This document shows positions 52,752 to 62,270 of a DNA stretch of 64,000 bases, piece after piece (positions within the stretch are counted from its first letter, which is position 1; each line of letters opens with the position of its first letter). Below the pieces are notes generated by a model. It searched no databases. It saw only the letters and a list, made by a program, of their open reading frames with translations, and was not told the origin of the DNA. Source of the DNA: Pseudomonas sp. MM211 (GTDB taxonomy: Bacteria; Pseudomonadota; Gammaproteobacteria; Pseudomonadales; Pseudomonadaceae). The translations under genes were made by a program, and so were the position numbers. The DNA lies in NCBI RefSeq assembly GCF_020386635.1, contig NZ_CP081942.1, positions 1,302,001 to 1,366,000 on the forward strand. The letters run 5' to 3'.

Positions 52752-53467
52752 TGCTCACCCTTGGCGCGATCAGCAAGACCCGTGGGGCCGAAGGGCAGCG
52801 CTATCGCCTGGAAATTCCCGGCCTGGCGTTGCGCGCCGGACAGCGGGTCGCCCTGATCGGCCCCAGCGGCAGCGGCAAGAGCACGGTGCTCGATCTGCTG
52901 GCGCTGGCCTTGTCGCCTGACTCGGGCGGCAGCCTGCACTGGGACGACAGCGTGCAGTCTCTCGATCTCGCTGAGCTGTGGCGTCTTGGCCGGCATGACG
53001 AGCTGGCAAAGCTGCGCGCTCGCGCCTTCGGCTATGTGCTGCAGACCGGTGGACTGCTCGGCTTTCTGAATGTACGCGGCAATATTCAGCTACCCCGCGA
53101 ACTCCTGGGGCTGCCAATGGACGGTGCGGTCGAGCAACTGGCCGAGCAACTGGGAATTGCCGATCTGCTCGACCGGCAGCCAGGACGGCTTTCAGTCGGT
53201 CAACGGCAGCGTGTCAGTATCGCCCGTGCCCTGGCTCATCGTCCCGCCATCGTGTTGGCCGACGAGCCGACCGCATCGCTCGACCCTCTGAACGCCGAGC
53301 GGGTGATGCAACTGCTGGTCGAGCAGGCGGCGGTGCGCGACTTGTGCCTGGTGATCTCCACCCACGACGAAGCGCTGGCCGTACGCTACGGGCTGACACC
53401 CATGCGCCTGACGGTGGAGCAGCGCAGCGACGGCGTGGTGGCTGCACGGCTGGGGGAGGCGGGGTGA
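52751..53467 (+). CDS. tagT: ABC transporter ATPase TagT
   Basis: 238 residues. Walker A is IGPSGSGKSTVLDLL, signature SVGQRQRVSIARAL, Walker B IVLADEPTASLDP and the switch His in ISTHDEAL. Its start overlaps the ppkA stop as TGATG, and its stop overlaps tagS in the same way. With TagS it forms a LolCDE/MacB-like inner-membrane complex of the threonine-phosphorylation pathway that is needed for PpkA activation. Confidence 0.92.
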   Translation: MLTLGAISKTRGAEGQRYRLEIPGLALRAGQRVALIGPSGSGKSTVLDLLALALSPDSGGSLHWDDSVQSLDLAELWRLGRHDELAKLRARAFGYVLQTGGLLGFLNVRGNIQLPRELLGLPMDGAVEQLAEQLGIADLLDRQPGRLSVGQRQRVSIARALAHRPAIVLADEPTASLDPLNAERVMQLLVEQAAVRDLCLVISTHDEALAVRYGLTPMRLTVEQRSDGVVAARLGEAG

Positions 53468-54663
53468 TGCGTCTGGGTCTGTTCGCGCGGCTCGCATGGC
53501 AGGATTATCGCTGCGATGCGCGCCTGTCCTGGTGCGCGATCCTCGCGCTGGCGGCCGTCATCGCCCCGTTGCTGGTGCTGTTCGGCCTCAAGTTCGGCCT
53601 GGTGACGACGCTTACCGAGCGCCTGGAGCGTGACCCCGGCGTTCGCGAAGTCATTCCGCTCGGCGGTGCCCGCTACAGCCTGCAGGCCATCGAGGCACTG
53701 GCCCTGCGTGACGACGTGGCGTTCGTGATCCCGCGAACCCGGCAGATAGCCGCCACCGCCGAGTTGCAGGGCGCGGGGCGGGCCATCACCGTGGAAATGC
53801 TGCCCACTGCATTTGGCGATCCGCTGCTCGGCACCGTGCCTGCGCCGGCCGGCAGAGACGCCGTGCTGCTCAGCCAGAGCGCGGCGGAGAAGCTCGGCGT
53901 CACGCCGGGGGACACCCTCGAGGCAGGCTTCGGGCGTACCGTGCAGGGCGTGCCGCAATACGCGCGTGCCCGCCTGCAGGTGCAGGCGGTACTGCCGTTG
54001 GCAGCATTCTCGCGCGACGCACTGTTCGCCTCGTTGCCGCTGCTGGAGGCGGTGGAGGATTATCGTGATGGCCTGGCGGTCACTGATTTCGGCTGGCCGG
54101 GAGCGCAGTCCACGGCGCGGTCGGAGCGGGTTTACCCCGGCTTTCGCCTGTATGCCCGTGATCTCGATGGTGTGGAAAGCCTGCGCCTGCATTTCCAGCA
54201 GGCGCGGCAGGCCGTGGTGACCCAGGCCGAGGCAGTGGCTCAGGTTCGCACCCTGAGCCGCAACCTGGCGTGGATTTTCTGGTCGGTGGCCTGCCTGTCC
54301 CTCGCCGGAGCTTTCGCCGCACTTACCGCCAGTACCTTGGGCGCAGTGGAGCGCAAGCGTCATGAATTGGCGGTGCTGCGCCTGCTGGGTTTCCCCGCAG
54401 CAGCGCTGGTCGCTTTCGTGGTTCTGCAGGCGCTGTACACCGGGATTGCCAGCCTGCTGCTGTCGGCGCTGTTGTACGGCATCGCGGCGAGCGGCCTGAA
54501 TCTGCTGTTCCAGTCGGCGTCCGGCGAATATGCTTGCCGACTGTTGTTCTCTCATTACCTGCTGGCGGCACTGGCAACGCTGCTGTGCTGCATGCTTGCG
54601 GCAGCCGCTGGTGGCTGGCGGGCGGCCTACCTGGAAGCCTCGGAAGGATTGCGTCATGTATAA
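53467..54663 (+). CDS. tagS: ABC transporter permease TagS
   Basis: 398 residues in FtsX/LolC style. The first helix is WCAILALAAVIAPLLVLFGL, followed by a periplasmic domain. Three C-terminal helices come next (IFWSVACLSLAGAFAAL; ALVAFVVLQALYTGIASLLL; LLAALATLLCCMLAAAAGG) with the VERKRHELAVLRLLGFP motif between. It pairs with TagT. It overlaps tagT (TGATG) and tagR (8 bases). Confidence 0.9.
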   Translation: MRLGLFARLAWQDYRCDARLSWCAILALAAVIAPLLVLFGLKFGLVTTLTERLERDPGVREVIPLGGARYSLQAIEALALRDDVAFVIPRTRQIAATAELQGAGRAITVEMLPTAFGDPLLGTVPAPAGRDAVLLSQSAAEKLGVTPGDTLEAGFGRTVQGVPQYARARLQVQAVLPLAAFSRDALFASLPLLEAVEDYRDGLAVTDFGWPGAQSTARSERVYPGFRLYARDLDGVESLRLHFQQARQAVVTQAEAVAQVRTLSRNLAWIFWSVACLSLAGAFAALTASTLGAVERKRHELAVLRLLGFPAAALVAFVVLQALYTGIASLLLSALLYGIAASGLNLLFQSASGEYACRLLFSHYLLAALATLLCCMLAAAAGGWRAAYLEASEGLRHV

Positions 54664-56356
54664 GGTGCTGAGTGCCGCGCTGGTTCTGTGCTGCTTCACC
54701 GGTGTCGCCCGGGCGGAGGCGGATGCCGATCCGCTCTACAATCCCAAGCCGCTGAAAGGCGACGTCAGTCTGCCGCTGCCCTGCGAGGGGCAGATGGTCT
54801 TCCGGCATGTCTACGTGCTCGCCAAGGGCTCGCTGGACGACCGTGAGGTGACCCTCGGCTACCCCTTCAGCGAAGGTGAACCGGGCTATCAACAGTCCTT
54901 CATCTCCGGCTACCGACGCGATTACATCAATGGCCAGTTCACCCTCAGCGACCTATCCAAGGACTGGCAGGCCAACGTCCGCGGTGAGCTGCCCAAGGCC
55001 GACGGGGTGACGCCGCTCAAGCCGATGCTGTACTTCATCGGCAAGTACGAAGTGACCCAGCGGCAGTACGATCTGGTCATGGCCCAGGCCTCTGCGCTGG
55101 CTGGGGAGGGCGAGGCCCCAGCCTGCGAGGCGCCTGCCGGAATGGCGGGGCGGCTGCCCAAGGTCAATCTGTCGCGATTCGACGCCGAGCGTTTCGCGGC
55201 GGTCTACAGTGCCTGGTTGCTCAAGCATCACCGTGACTTGCTGCCGGTCAGTGGTCGTAGCGGCAATCGCGAAGACGGTGGCCAGGGCTTCGTGCGCCTG
55301 CCGACCGAAGTGGAGTGGGAATACGCGGCCCGAGGCGGTCATGCGGTCAGCCGCCAGCAACTCGAGGCGCGCCTGTTTCCACGTCCGGTGGAGGGCAGCG
55401 ACAGCGACGGGCCGCTTGGCGACTGGGCGGTGTTCAACCAGGTATCCGGCGGCACCGGGCAGAACGCGCGGCTGTTGCCCATTGGCCTGAAAAAGCCCAA
55501 CCCGGTCGGCCTGTTCGACGTGGTCGGCAACGCTGCGGAGATGGTTCAGGAGTCGTTCCAGCTGGTGCACGCGGGGCGCCGTCAGGGCACTTACGGCGGC
55601 TTCGTGGTCAAGGGCGGCAACTACCTGGAGGGGGAGATGACCCTCTTTACCGGCATGCGCCGCGAGTACCCACTATTCGCTGCCGACGGTACCGAGCAAC
55701 GTAACGAAACCACCGGCTTCCGTGTCTCCATCGGTGCCTTGTCGGCACCACGTTCGCGTTACAAGGAACTGTTTGCGCAATGGAAGGACGAAGGACGAGT
55801 GAGTACGCTCACCGACGAGATCGACGAAGAACAGGACGCCACCAAACTACTCGATGGCCTGATCGCCAACAGCGACGATCCGCAGCTGCGTGATCGCCTG
55901 GCGATCGTCAATGAGGAGCTCAAGCGCAGCGTGTCGCTGATTGCCAAGCAGCGCGAGGATGCGGCAGGCAACCTGATCCAGTCGGCGGCGCTGGTAGCCG
56001 AGACGATCAACAACTACAACATTCGCCTGACCAATTTACGCAAGAGCCGTGACGAAGCTCGCAGTGCCAAGGATGAAGCCTCGGCGAAACTGTTCGAAGC
56101 GGCGATGGCCAATGGGCGCAGTGCGCTGGACGGTGCGCTGGCGATCTACATCGACAACCTGGACAACGGCACGCGTTACAGCAATGCGGTCATCCAGGCG
56201 CAGTTCCAGCGCACCAAGGAGGAGCTGGCGCGCAAGCCGGTACTGGGTAAAAGTCTGGTGAACCGGGCTACGCTGTTCGTGCGACATGTCGGCGAATACC
56301 GCAAGAACCGCAAGGCCGACGCGGACGTGATTCTGAAACAGCTATTGGCACCCTGA
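54656..56356 (+). CDS. tagR: Periplasmic TagR, formylglycine-enzyme-like (SUMF1) domain
   Basis: 566 residues from ATG 54656. Signal peptide MYKVLSAALVLCCFTGVARA. The SUMF/FGE-like domain spans ~105-365: MLYFIGKYEVTQRQYDLVMA, then VNLSRFDAERFAAVYSAWLL, VRLPTEVEWEYAARGG, GLFDVVGNAAEMVQESF and FVVKGGNYLEGEM. A C-terminal coiled-coil region ends the protein. In P. aeruginosa TagR acts in the periplasm upstream of PpkA as an activator. Confidence 0.93.
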   Translation: MYKVLSAALVLCCFTGVARAEADADPLYNPKPLKGDVSLPLPCEGQMVFRHVYVLAKGSLDDREVTLGYPFSEGEPGYQQSFISGYRRDYINGQFTLSDLSKDWQANVRGELPKADGVTPLKPMLYFIGKYEVTQRQYDLVMAQASALAGEGEAPACEAPAGMAGRLPKVNLSRFDAERFAAVYSAWLLKHHRDLLPVSGRSGNREDGGQGFVRLPTEVEWEYAARGGHAVSRQQLEARLFPRPVEGSDSDGPLGDWAVFNQVSGGTGQNARLLPIGLKKPNPVGLFDVVGNAAEMVQESFQLVHAGRRQGTYGGFVVKGGNYLEGEMTLFTGMRREYPLFAADGTEQRNETTGFRVSIGALSAPRSRYKELFAQWKDEGRVSTLTDEIDEEQDATKLLDGLIANSDDPQLRDRLAIVNEELKRSVSLIAKQREDAAGNLIQSAALVAETINNYNIRLTNLRKSRDEARSAKDEASAKLFEAAMANGRSALDGALAIYIDNLDNGTRYSNAVIQAQFQRTKEELARKPVLGKSLVNRATLFVRHVGEYRKNRKADADVILKQLLAP

Positions 56357-56512
56357 CGACACCAGCGTGCAGCGAGGGATAGCCGATATGGGTTATTGAC
56401 CTAGCGAGTTTTGAAAGTAACTCTGACGGCTTTTGCCGTGATCAAGCAGGCGGTTGTCATGCGACGCAGCCTGAATGGAATAAACACTCACTCAAGTACG
56501 AGATCGACGACG

Positions 56513-57391
56513 ATGCAAAATCCCAACAAGGCCCCCGCTTTTTCCTCGATACGCACTGCGCTGCTTTCCGCCGTCACCTGCGCCAGTGTGCTGCTGGTCG
56601 GTTGCGCTGGCTCGCCGAGCTCCCAGGTCGCCGCGACCACCAAGGCGGAGTTCTTTCCGCAATGCTACGAGCCTGTGAAGCAACTGCGCAGCTCGGAAGA
56701 CGCGATGAGTCGCAGTGTCGCCATCGGCGCCGTGACCGGCGGCCTGATGGGCGCCCTCGGCGGTGCTCTGGTCGACGATGAGAAGCGTGGTCGCAACGCC
56801 GCCATCGGCGCAGCCGGTGGTGCCCTGGCCGGTGGTGCGGTGGCCTACTATAGCCAGCGTCAGCAGCAGATCACCGACGACAACGCGCGCTTGGCTTCCT
56901 ATGCCGCCGACATCGACACCAACAACCAGAACATCGACCGCAACATCCGTTACGCCAGCGCTGCACAGAGCTGCTATCAGCAGGCGTTCACTCAACTGCG
57001 TGCCGATCGCAAGGCGAACAAGATCAGCGACGCCGATGGTCGTACGCGCCTGGCGGAAATCGTCAGTGGTCTGAACGAAACCAATGCGCTGCTGGCCAAG
57101 GTGGACGGCCGTACTGGCGAGAACGTCAGCACCTACACCCAGGCATACGAGAAGGATCTGCAGACCGTTGGCGTCGAGCGCAAGGAAGTGACCAAGGTGG
57201 CCACTGCCAAGCAGCCTAAGGCGACCACCAAGGTCACCAAGGAAGTCATCAACACCGAGCAATCCCTGCAGAAGGCCCAGGCCAAGCAGAAGGAAAGCCA
57301 GCAGGTGGCCAGCCGAGGCCGCACGCTGGTGAGCGATGTGTGCAACAACCCGGATATGGGTGACTGGGCGCCGGCCAGCTGCAAGGCCTGA
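56513..57391 (+). CDS. tagQ: Outer-membrane lipoprotein TagQ
   Basis: 292 residues from ATG 56513. Lipobox VLLVGCAGS, then a glycine-zipper stretch (GAVTGGLMGALGGALVDDEK, AAIGAAGGALAGGAVAYYS), followed by a long helical region and a Lys/Thr-rich part (VATAKQPKATTKVTKEVI). In P. aeruginosa TagQ places TagR at the outer membrane. The 156 bases before it (56357-56512) leave room for a separate promoter. A terminator follows, closing the plus-strand T6SS operon. Confidence 0.9.
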   Translation: MQNPNKAPAFSSIRTALLSAVTCASVLLVGCAGSPSSQVAATTKAEFFPQCYEPVKQLRSSEDAMSRSVAIGAVTGGLMGALGGALVDDEKRGRNAAIGAAGGALAGGAVAYYSQRQQQITDDNARLASYAADIDTNNQNIDRNIRYASAAQSCYQQAFTQLRADRKANKISDADGRTRLAEIVSGLNETNALLAKVDGRTGENVSTYTQAYEKDLQTVGVERKEVTKVATAKQPKATTKVTKEVINTEQSLQKAQAKQKESQQVASRGRTLVSDVCNNPDMGDWAPASCKA

Positions 57392-57404
57392 CACCTGGCT
57401 GTAT

Positions 57405-57432
57405 GAAAAACCGCGCCTGGCGCGGTTTTTTT
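57405..57432 (+). terminator. Rho-independent terminator after tagQ
   Basis: AAAAACCGCGCC with GGCGCGGTTTTTTT forms a GC-rich stem with a T-run, 14 bases past the tagQ stop. It is also fairly symmetrical (A-run on the other side). Confidence 0.9.
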
Positions 57433-57833
57433 ATGCCTGCCGGCTAGCTGCCAGGCAGAAAATTTCGTTTGTCTGTAGCTCCCCTGCCGAGCGACCCACG
57501 GCCCTGGCCTGCAACGGCGTTCGTATAGACTGCTTCGACAGCACGACAACAGCACACCGTTGACGGCTCCCTCGTCATGAATGTGCACGGGAGATTGATG
57601 CCGGTCACTATCGGCTGCGCGGCACTGGGCAATCATGGCGGGTGCCGAGTGAGTGACCGGTCTGTTGGGGGTAGGGGCGACGTGCTGATGGAGGCGTTTC
57701 CCGGTGAATGCATGCCGCCCCAGAGTTCGTGCAGAAACGCACGGTTTGAGTCTCCGCGCACTGCCGTGCATCACGCGGCGGGCGAATCGCCCCGGTTCAT
57801 AACACTTCTCTCTTAGCCGTTTTGGATTAGCTG
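57433..57833. other. Intergenic region before cytochrome c4
   Basis: About 400 bases between the T6SS terminator and the core genes, with no recognisable protein on either strand. It marks the right-hand border of the T6SS locus and must hold the cytochrome c4 promoter. The open frames across it show no family resemblance. Confidence 0.6.
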
Positions 57834-58439
57834 ATGAACAAGATGATAGTGAGTCTGCTGGTGGCGCTGGGTCTGGTCGGTGCTGTTCAGGCTGCAGGCG
57901 ATCCGGTTGCGGGGCAGGCGAAGACCATCGTCTGCGGTGCCTGCCATGGGCAGGATGGTAACAGCCCTCTGGCGAATTTCCCGAAACTGGCCGGCCAGGG
58001 CGAGCGCTATCTGCTCAAGCAGATGCAGGACATCAAGTCAGGCGCCCGGCCAGTGGTCGAGATGACCGGCATGCTCGAGCCGCTCAGTGACCAAGACATG
58101 GCCGATGTGTCGGCCTATTACGCCAGCCAGAAAATCTCCGTCGGCGCCGCTGATCCAGCGTTGCTGGAGCGCGGTCAGGATCTTTTTCGTGGTGGCAAGC
58201 TGGCGGAGGGCATGCCGGCCTGTATCGGCTGCCACTCGCCGGATGGCAGCGGCATCAGTACTGCCGGCTACCCTCATCTGGGTGGGCAGCACGCTGACTA
58301 TATCGCCAAGCAGTTGACCGCCTTCCGTGAGGGCGAGCGCAGCAACGATGGCGATAGCATGATCATGCGCGACATCGCCGCCAAGCTCAGTAACAAGGAC
58401 ATTCAGGCCATCTCGAGCTACGTCCAGGGCCTGCACTGA
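57834..58439 (+). CDS. cc4: Cytochrome c4 (dihaem)
   Basis: 201 residues. A signal peptide (MIVSLLVALGLVGAVQA) is followed by two cytochrome c domains, each with a CxxCH haem site: CGACH at 34-38 and CIGCH in the second half. Axial Met candidates lie in VEMTGML and SMIMRDIA. It is a periplasmic electron carrier between the bc1 complex and terminal oxidases. A terminator follows and dsbA comes next, as at PA5490-PA5489. Confidence 0.95.
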   Translation: MNKMIVSLLVALGLVGAVQAAGDPVAGQAKTIVCGACHGQDGNSPLANFPKLAGQGERYLLKQMQDIKSGARPVVEMTGMLEPLSDQDMADVSAYYASQKISVGAADPALLERGQDLFRGGKLAEGMPACIGCHSPDGSGISTAGYPHLGGQHADYIAKQLTAFREGERSNDGDSMIMRDIAAKLSNKDIQAISSYVQGLH

Positions 58440-58471
58440 GGCATTGATCTGCGTTTACATACCGGTAACGA

Positions 58472-58499
58472 AAAAGGGTGGTCTTGACCGCCCTTTTCC
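58472..58499 (+). terminator. Terminator after cytochrome c4
   Basis: AAAAGGGTGGTC pairs with GACCGCCCTTTT (one G-T pair), 32 bases past the stop; the stem ends in a short T-run. Confidence 0.75.
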
Positions 58500-58592
58500 G
58501 TTTGCGAGGCGGCTACAATGGACGGAACCTGCCGGGTGGCTATCCAGTCGAAGCGAAGCTGTCCGCAGTACCCTCATAGCAAGGAGTCATGC

Positions 58593-59222
58593 ATGCGTAA
58601 TCTGATCCTTTCCGCGGTTCTGGCTGGTGCCAGCCTGTTCGGCGTTGCTGCTCATGCCGCCGATATCGAAGCTGGCAAGCAGTATGTCGAGCTCAGCAAC
58701 CCGGTACCGATCTCCAAACCCGGCAAGATCGAAGTCGTGGAACTGTTCTGGTATGGCTGCCCGCACTGCTACCAGTTCGAGCCGACGCTCAACCCGTGGG
58801 TCGAAAAACTTCCGGAAGACGTCAACTTCATCCGTATCCCCGCTCTGTTCGGTGGCGTATGGAACGCCCACGGGCAGATGTTCCTGACCCTGGAAAGCAT
58901 GAAAGTCGAGCACAAGGTGCACAACGAAGTGTTCCGTGCGATTCACCAGGAAGGCCGCAAGCTGGCTACCCCTGAAGAAATGGCGGATTTCCTGGTCACT
59001 CAGGGCATCGACCGTGACGCTTTCCTGAAGGCATTCAACTCCTTCGGTGTGAAGAGCCAGATGGAAAAGGCCAAGAAACTGGCCATGGCTTACCAGATCA
59101 ATGGCGTACCGGTGATGATCGTCAACGGCAAATACCGTTTCGATATCTCCAGCTCGGGTGGCCCGGAGCAGACTCTGCAGGTCGCTGATCACCTGATCGC
59201 CAAAGAGCGCGCTGCCAAGTAA
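58593..59222 (+). CDS. dsbA: Thiol:disulfide interchange protein DsbA
   Basis: 209 residues from ATG 58593 (MRNLILSAVLAGASLFGVAA), with AAGGAG upstream. Signal peptide ends AHA. The active site CPHC is at 56-59 within FWYGCPHCYQFEP, and the cis-Pro loop is GVPVMIVNGKY. It introduces disulfide bonds in the periplasm and so supports folding of T6SS, cytochrome and other exported proteins. Confidence 0.97.
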   Translation: MRNLILSAVLAGASLFGVAAHAADIEAGKQYVELSNPVPISKPGKIEVVELFWYGCPHCYQFEPTLNPWVEKLPEDVNFIRIPALFGGVWNAHGQMFLTLESMKVEHKVHNEVFRAIHQEGRKLATPEEMADFLVTQGIDRDAFLKAFNSFGVKSQMEKAKKLAMAYQINGVPVMIVNGKYRFDISSSGGPEQTLQVADHLIAKERAAK

Positions 59223-59245
59223 TCGGCCTATTCGGAGCGCCTGCC

Positions 59246-60106
59246 ATGTTGCGCCGCCGTTCGATGCCCCGTCAGGCTGGCCTGTGTGATCCACAGGTCA
59301 ACCCTGACTGCACCCCCGACGGCGATTGGCCGCAGAACGGGCGCTTGCGTCTGCTCAGCTTCAACATTCAGGTCGGTATCAGCACCGAGCGTTATCACCA
59401 TTACCTGACCCGCGGCTGGCAGCACTTGCTGCCGCATCGGGGGCGCGCTGGCAATCTGCAGCGTATCGGTGATCTGCTCGGTGACTACGATATCGTGGCG
59501 CTGCAGGAAGCCGACGGCGGCAGCGTGCGCTCCGGCTTCGTCAACCAGATCGAACACCTGGCCCGTCTGGGCGCGTTCCCCTACTGGTATCAGCAGCTCA
59601 ACCGCAATCTTGGCCGCTTTGGTCAGCACAGCAATGGGCTGCTCAGCCGCTTGCGCCCCTCGATCCTGGAAGATCACCCGCTGCCCGGCCCAGCCGGTCG
59701 TGGTGCGATTCTGCTGCGTATCGGCGAAGGTGACGACGCCATTGCGGTGGTCATGATGCACCTGGCGCTGGGGCCGCGTACCCGCACTCGGCAACTGGCC
59801 TATATCCGCGAGCTGATCAGCGGGTACCGCCATCAGATCCTGATGGGCGACATGAACACCCACGCTGCCGATCTGCTTGAGCATTCGCCACTGCGCGACC
59901 TTGGCCTGATCGCGCCGCAGATCGAGGCGACCTTCCCGAGTTGGCGCCCGCAGCGTTGTTTGGATCACATCCTGCTCAGTCCGGGTCTGCACCTGGAGCG
60001 TTTTGAAGTGCTGGCTCAGCCGATTTCCGATCACCTGCCGGTGGCCGTGGAAATCCGCCTTCCCGATGCACTGGGGCCGCTGCCTCCCGCGATACGGGAG
60101 GCTTAG
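59246..60106 (+). CDS. Endonuclease/exonuclease/phosphatase family protein (PA5488-like)
   Basis: 286 residues. EEP motifs: [26 protein letters not shown] with metal-binding Glu, [19 protein letters not shown] and the closing [13 protein letters not shown] and [10 protein letters not shown] with catalytic His. No signal peptide is seen. The substrate is not clear; both nucleic acid and lipid phosphate are possible in this fold. It lies between dsbA and a GGDEF gene, as in other pseudomonads. Confidence 0.9.
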   Translation: MLRRRSMPRQAGLCDPQVNPDCTPDGDWPQNGRLRLLSFNIQVGISTERYHHYLTRGWQHLLPHRGRAGNLQRIGDLLGDYDIVALQEADGGSVRSGFVNQIEHLARLGAFPYWYQQLNRNLGRFGQHSNGLLSRLRPSILEDHPLPGPAGRGAILLRIGEGDDAIAVVMMHLALGPRTRTRQLAYIRELISGYRHQILMGDMNTHAADLLEHSPLRDLGLIAPQIEATFPSWRPQRCLDHILLSPGLHLERFEVLAQPISDHLPVAVEIRLPDALGPLPPAIREA

Positions 60107-60107
60107 C

Positions 60108-62081
60108 ATGTCTGACGACGCCCAGCGTTGGCGCGAAAAGTACCTGTCCAACCTTGAACAGCAGGAAAAACTCGAGCGCCGTTGGGATTCGCGCGTCGAC
60201 CTGCTGCGGCGCGGACTGGTGCGTAGCAGCCTGGCGGCTGAAGGCTCTGACAAGTTAGTCGACCAATGTATGCAGGATCTGCGCGAGATCCTTCGGCGTG
60301 ACGATATGGACGCAGGGCTCAGTGCACTGATCCCGCGTCTGGAAAAGACCGTACTGGACTCCGAGCAGCGCCGTCAGCAACGGATCGAGCAGGTCGCCAG
60401 TGGGCTGTCGAACCTGGTCGCGCAGTTGCTGAAGATGGATCTGCCGAGCGACGTGCGCAAACCGCTCAAGCGTTATGCCAAGCAGGTTGCCGAGCGAGCG
60501 CGGCAATCCCGTGAGCTGCCTGCGCTACTGGCTGAACTGAGCCAACTGCAGCAGCAGGCGTTGGGTACTTTGGGAGCGGAACAGGTCGAGCGACCGGGCT
60601 TTATCGAGCGTCTGTTTGGCAACCGTGATGGGACGACCCCGCCTACGTCACCTGACGCCGCGGTAGAGCCTGCGCTGGTTGCGCTGCCCTTGCCGGTGCA
60701 AAACGCGCCTGTCGCTGTTGCGTTGGCCGAGCAGCCTGTTGCACCAGCACCAGCACCAGCACCTGAGCCCGCGCTTGCGTTGGCGGCCGAGCCGCTGCCA
60801 CAGCCTGAGGTTGCTAAGCCCGCGGTCGTAGCGGTCAATGCGTCCGCTGCCAACAGCGCGGTATTGCTCGACAGCCTGCCGCTGCTGTCCTCGCTGCTGA
60901 TGCCGACGCCTGCTGCCCAGCCAGTTCGCGAGCCGGTCGCTGAAGTGCCAGAAGCCGCCACGCTCGACGCGGCGCTGCCAGAAGAGGCCCCCCTGGCCGA
61001 CCCTGCCTATGCGCTGCCGGCTGCACCTGAGCCTGGTTACAGCGCCATCGCCAGCCATGTCGAAAGCAGTTTGCTTGGCTTGCTCGACGAGTTGCCGTTG
61101 CCTGAGCGTCATCAGGCCCAGGCCGACGTGCTGCGTCAGCGCATCACCGCCGGTCTCAATATGTACGAGCTGGTACCGGTGTTGGACGATCTGGGCGTGC
61201 TGATGCTGGCGATCGCCGACGTCGGCCAGCGCGAGTTCGAAGGTTATCTCAAGCAGCTCAATCAGCGCCTTGCGGCGTTCCAGGGCAGCCTGCGTGACGT
61301 GCACGCCGATTATGCCGACTCGACCCAGGCTGCCCGCAGCCTGGACAGCGAACTGCGTCAGCAGGTCGATGGCTTGCACAGCAGTGTGCTTGAAGCCACC
61401 GATCTGGACAGCCTCAAGAACCTGGTGGAAAACCGCCTCAGCGGTCTGCTCGGCACCATGGAGCAGTATCAGCAGCAGCGTGACGACCGTGAACAACAGG
61501 TGGGTGAGCGCCTGCAGACCCTGGTCGAGCGTGTGGCAAGCATGGAGCTTGAAGCCAAGGGCTTTCGCGATCACCTCGAAGAGCAGCGGCAGAAAGCGCT
61601 ACTCGACCCACTTACCGGATTGCCCAATCGCGCTGCCTGGACGGAGCGGCTGGAGCTCGAATTGTCGCGCTGGCAGCGCTATGGCGGCGATCTGCTGCTG
61701 GCGGTGGTAGATATCGATCACTTCAAGCGCATCAACGACGACTTCGGTCACCTGGCCGGCGACAAGGTGTTGAAGATCATCGCCGGCGAACTGTTCAAAC
61801 GGCTGCGCAAGACCGACTTCATTGCCCGTTTCGGTGGTGAGGAGTTCGTTTTGTTGATCCCCTCTACGCCCATGGACGGTGGCCTGAAACTGCTCGATAC
61901 CCTGCGTACGGCGATCGAGAACTGCCCGTTCCACTTCAAGGGTGAGCGCGTGACCATCACCCTGTCCGGCGGCATCAGCTCGTTCAGTGCTGCGGAGCGT
62001 AGCGAGCAGGTGTTCGAGCGTGCCGACCAGGCGCTCTATCGGGCCAAGCGGGGCGGCCGCAACCGTATCGAGCAAGGCTAG
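60108..62081 (+). CDS. dgcH: GGDEF diguanylate cyclase (PA5487/DgcH-like)
   Basis: 657 residues from ATG 60108, 2 bases after the previous stop. The N-terminal part is soluble and helical ([20 protein letters not shown]), followed by a Pro/Ala-rich linker with an AP repeat and a second helical region with coiled coils (~390-490). The C-terminal GGDEF domain has [30 protein letters not shown] and the active site GGEEF at 576-580. An RKTD inhibitory I-site lies five residues before it. It makes cyclic di-GMP and is likely product-inhibited. No membrane segment is seen. Confidence 0.94.
   Translation: MSDDAQRWREKYLSNLEQQEKLERRWDSRVDLLRRGLVRSSLAAEGSDKLVDQCMQDLREILRRDDMDAGLSALIPRLEKTVLDSEQRRQQRIEQVASGLSNLVAQLLKMDLPSDVRKPLKRYAKQVAERARQSRELPALLAELSQLQQQALGTLGAEQVERPGFIERLFGNRDGTTPPTSPDAAVEPALVALPLPVQNAPVAVALAEQPVAPAPAPAPEPALALAAEPLPQPEVAKPAVVAVNASAANSAVLLDSLPLLSSLLMPTPAAQPVREPVAEVPEAATLDAALPEEAPLADPAYALPAAPEPGYSAIASHVESSLLGLLDELPLPERHQAQADVLRQRITAGLNMYELVPVLDDLGVLMLAIADVGQREFEGYLKQLNQRLAAFQGSLRDVHADYADSTQAARSLDSELRQQVDGLHSSVLEATDLDSLKNLVENRLSGLLGTMEQYQQQRDDREQQVGERLQTLVERVASMELEAKGFRDHLEEQRQKALLDPLTGLPNRAAWTERLELELSRWQRYGGDLLLAVVDIDHFKRINDDFGHLAGDKVLKIIAGELFKRLRKTDFIARFGGEEFVLLIPSTPMDGGLKLLDTLRTAIENCPFHFKGERVTITLSGGISSFSAAERSEQVFERADQALYRAKRGGRNRIEQG
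60745..60770. repeat. Short tandem GCACCA repeat in the GGDEF gene
   Basis: About four units of GCACCA encode an Ala-Pro repeat in the interdomain linker; unit changes would keep the frame. Confidence 0.6.
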
Positions 62082-62270
62082 GCCGGCAACGCGGTCACTG
62101 ACTATTCACCCCTCTGGTATTTATCCCCTTGAAGCGCGTTCTGTGCAGCAGGCACGGTAGGCTTGTGCCGGTTGTCGCAAAGCGCGCAGGTGCCTGTCGC
62201 CCGGCCAGCGAGACGCTGCTAGTCTTGCTTCGCCGAACACTTACACATAATCAAATCGACTCGAGTCGTT

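Noticed and set aside
57433..57833. Small RNA gene between tagQ and cytochrome c4
   Set aside because: Known Pseudomonas sRNAs of this neighbourhood lie near polA/engB, not here, and I saw no clear promoter plus terminator pair.
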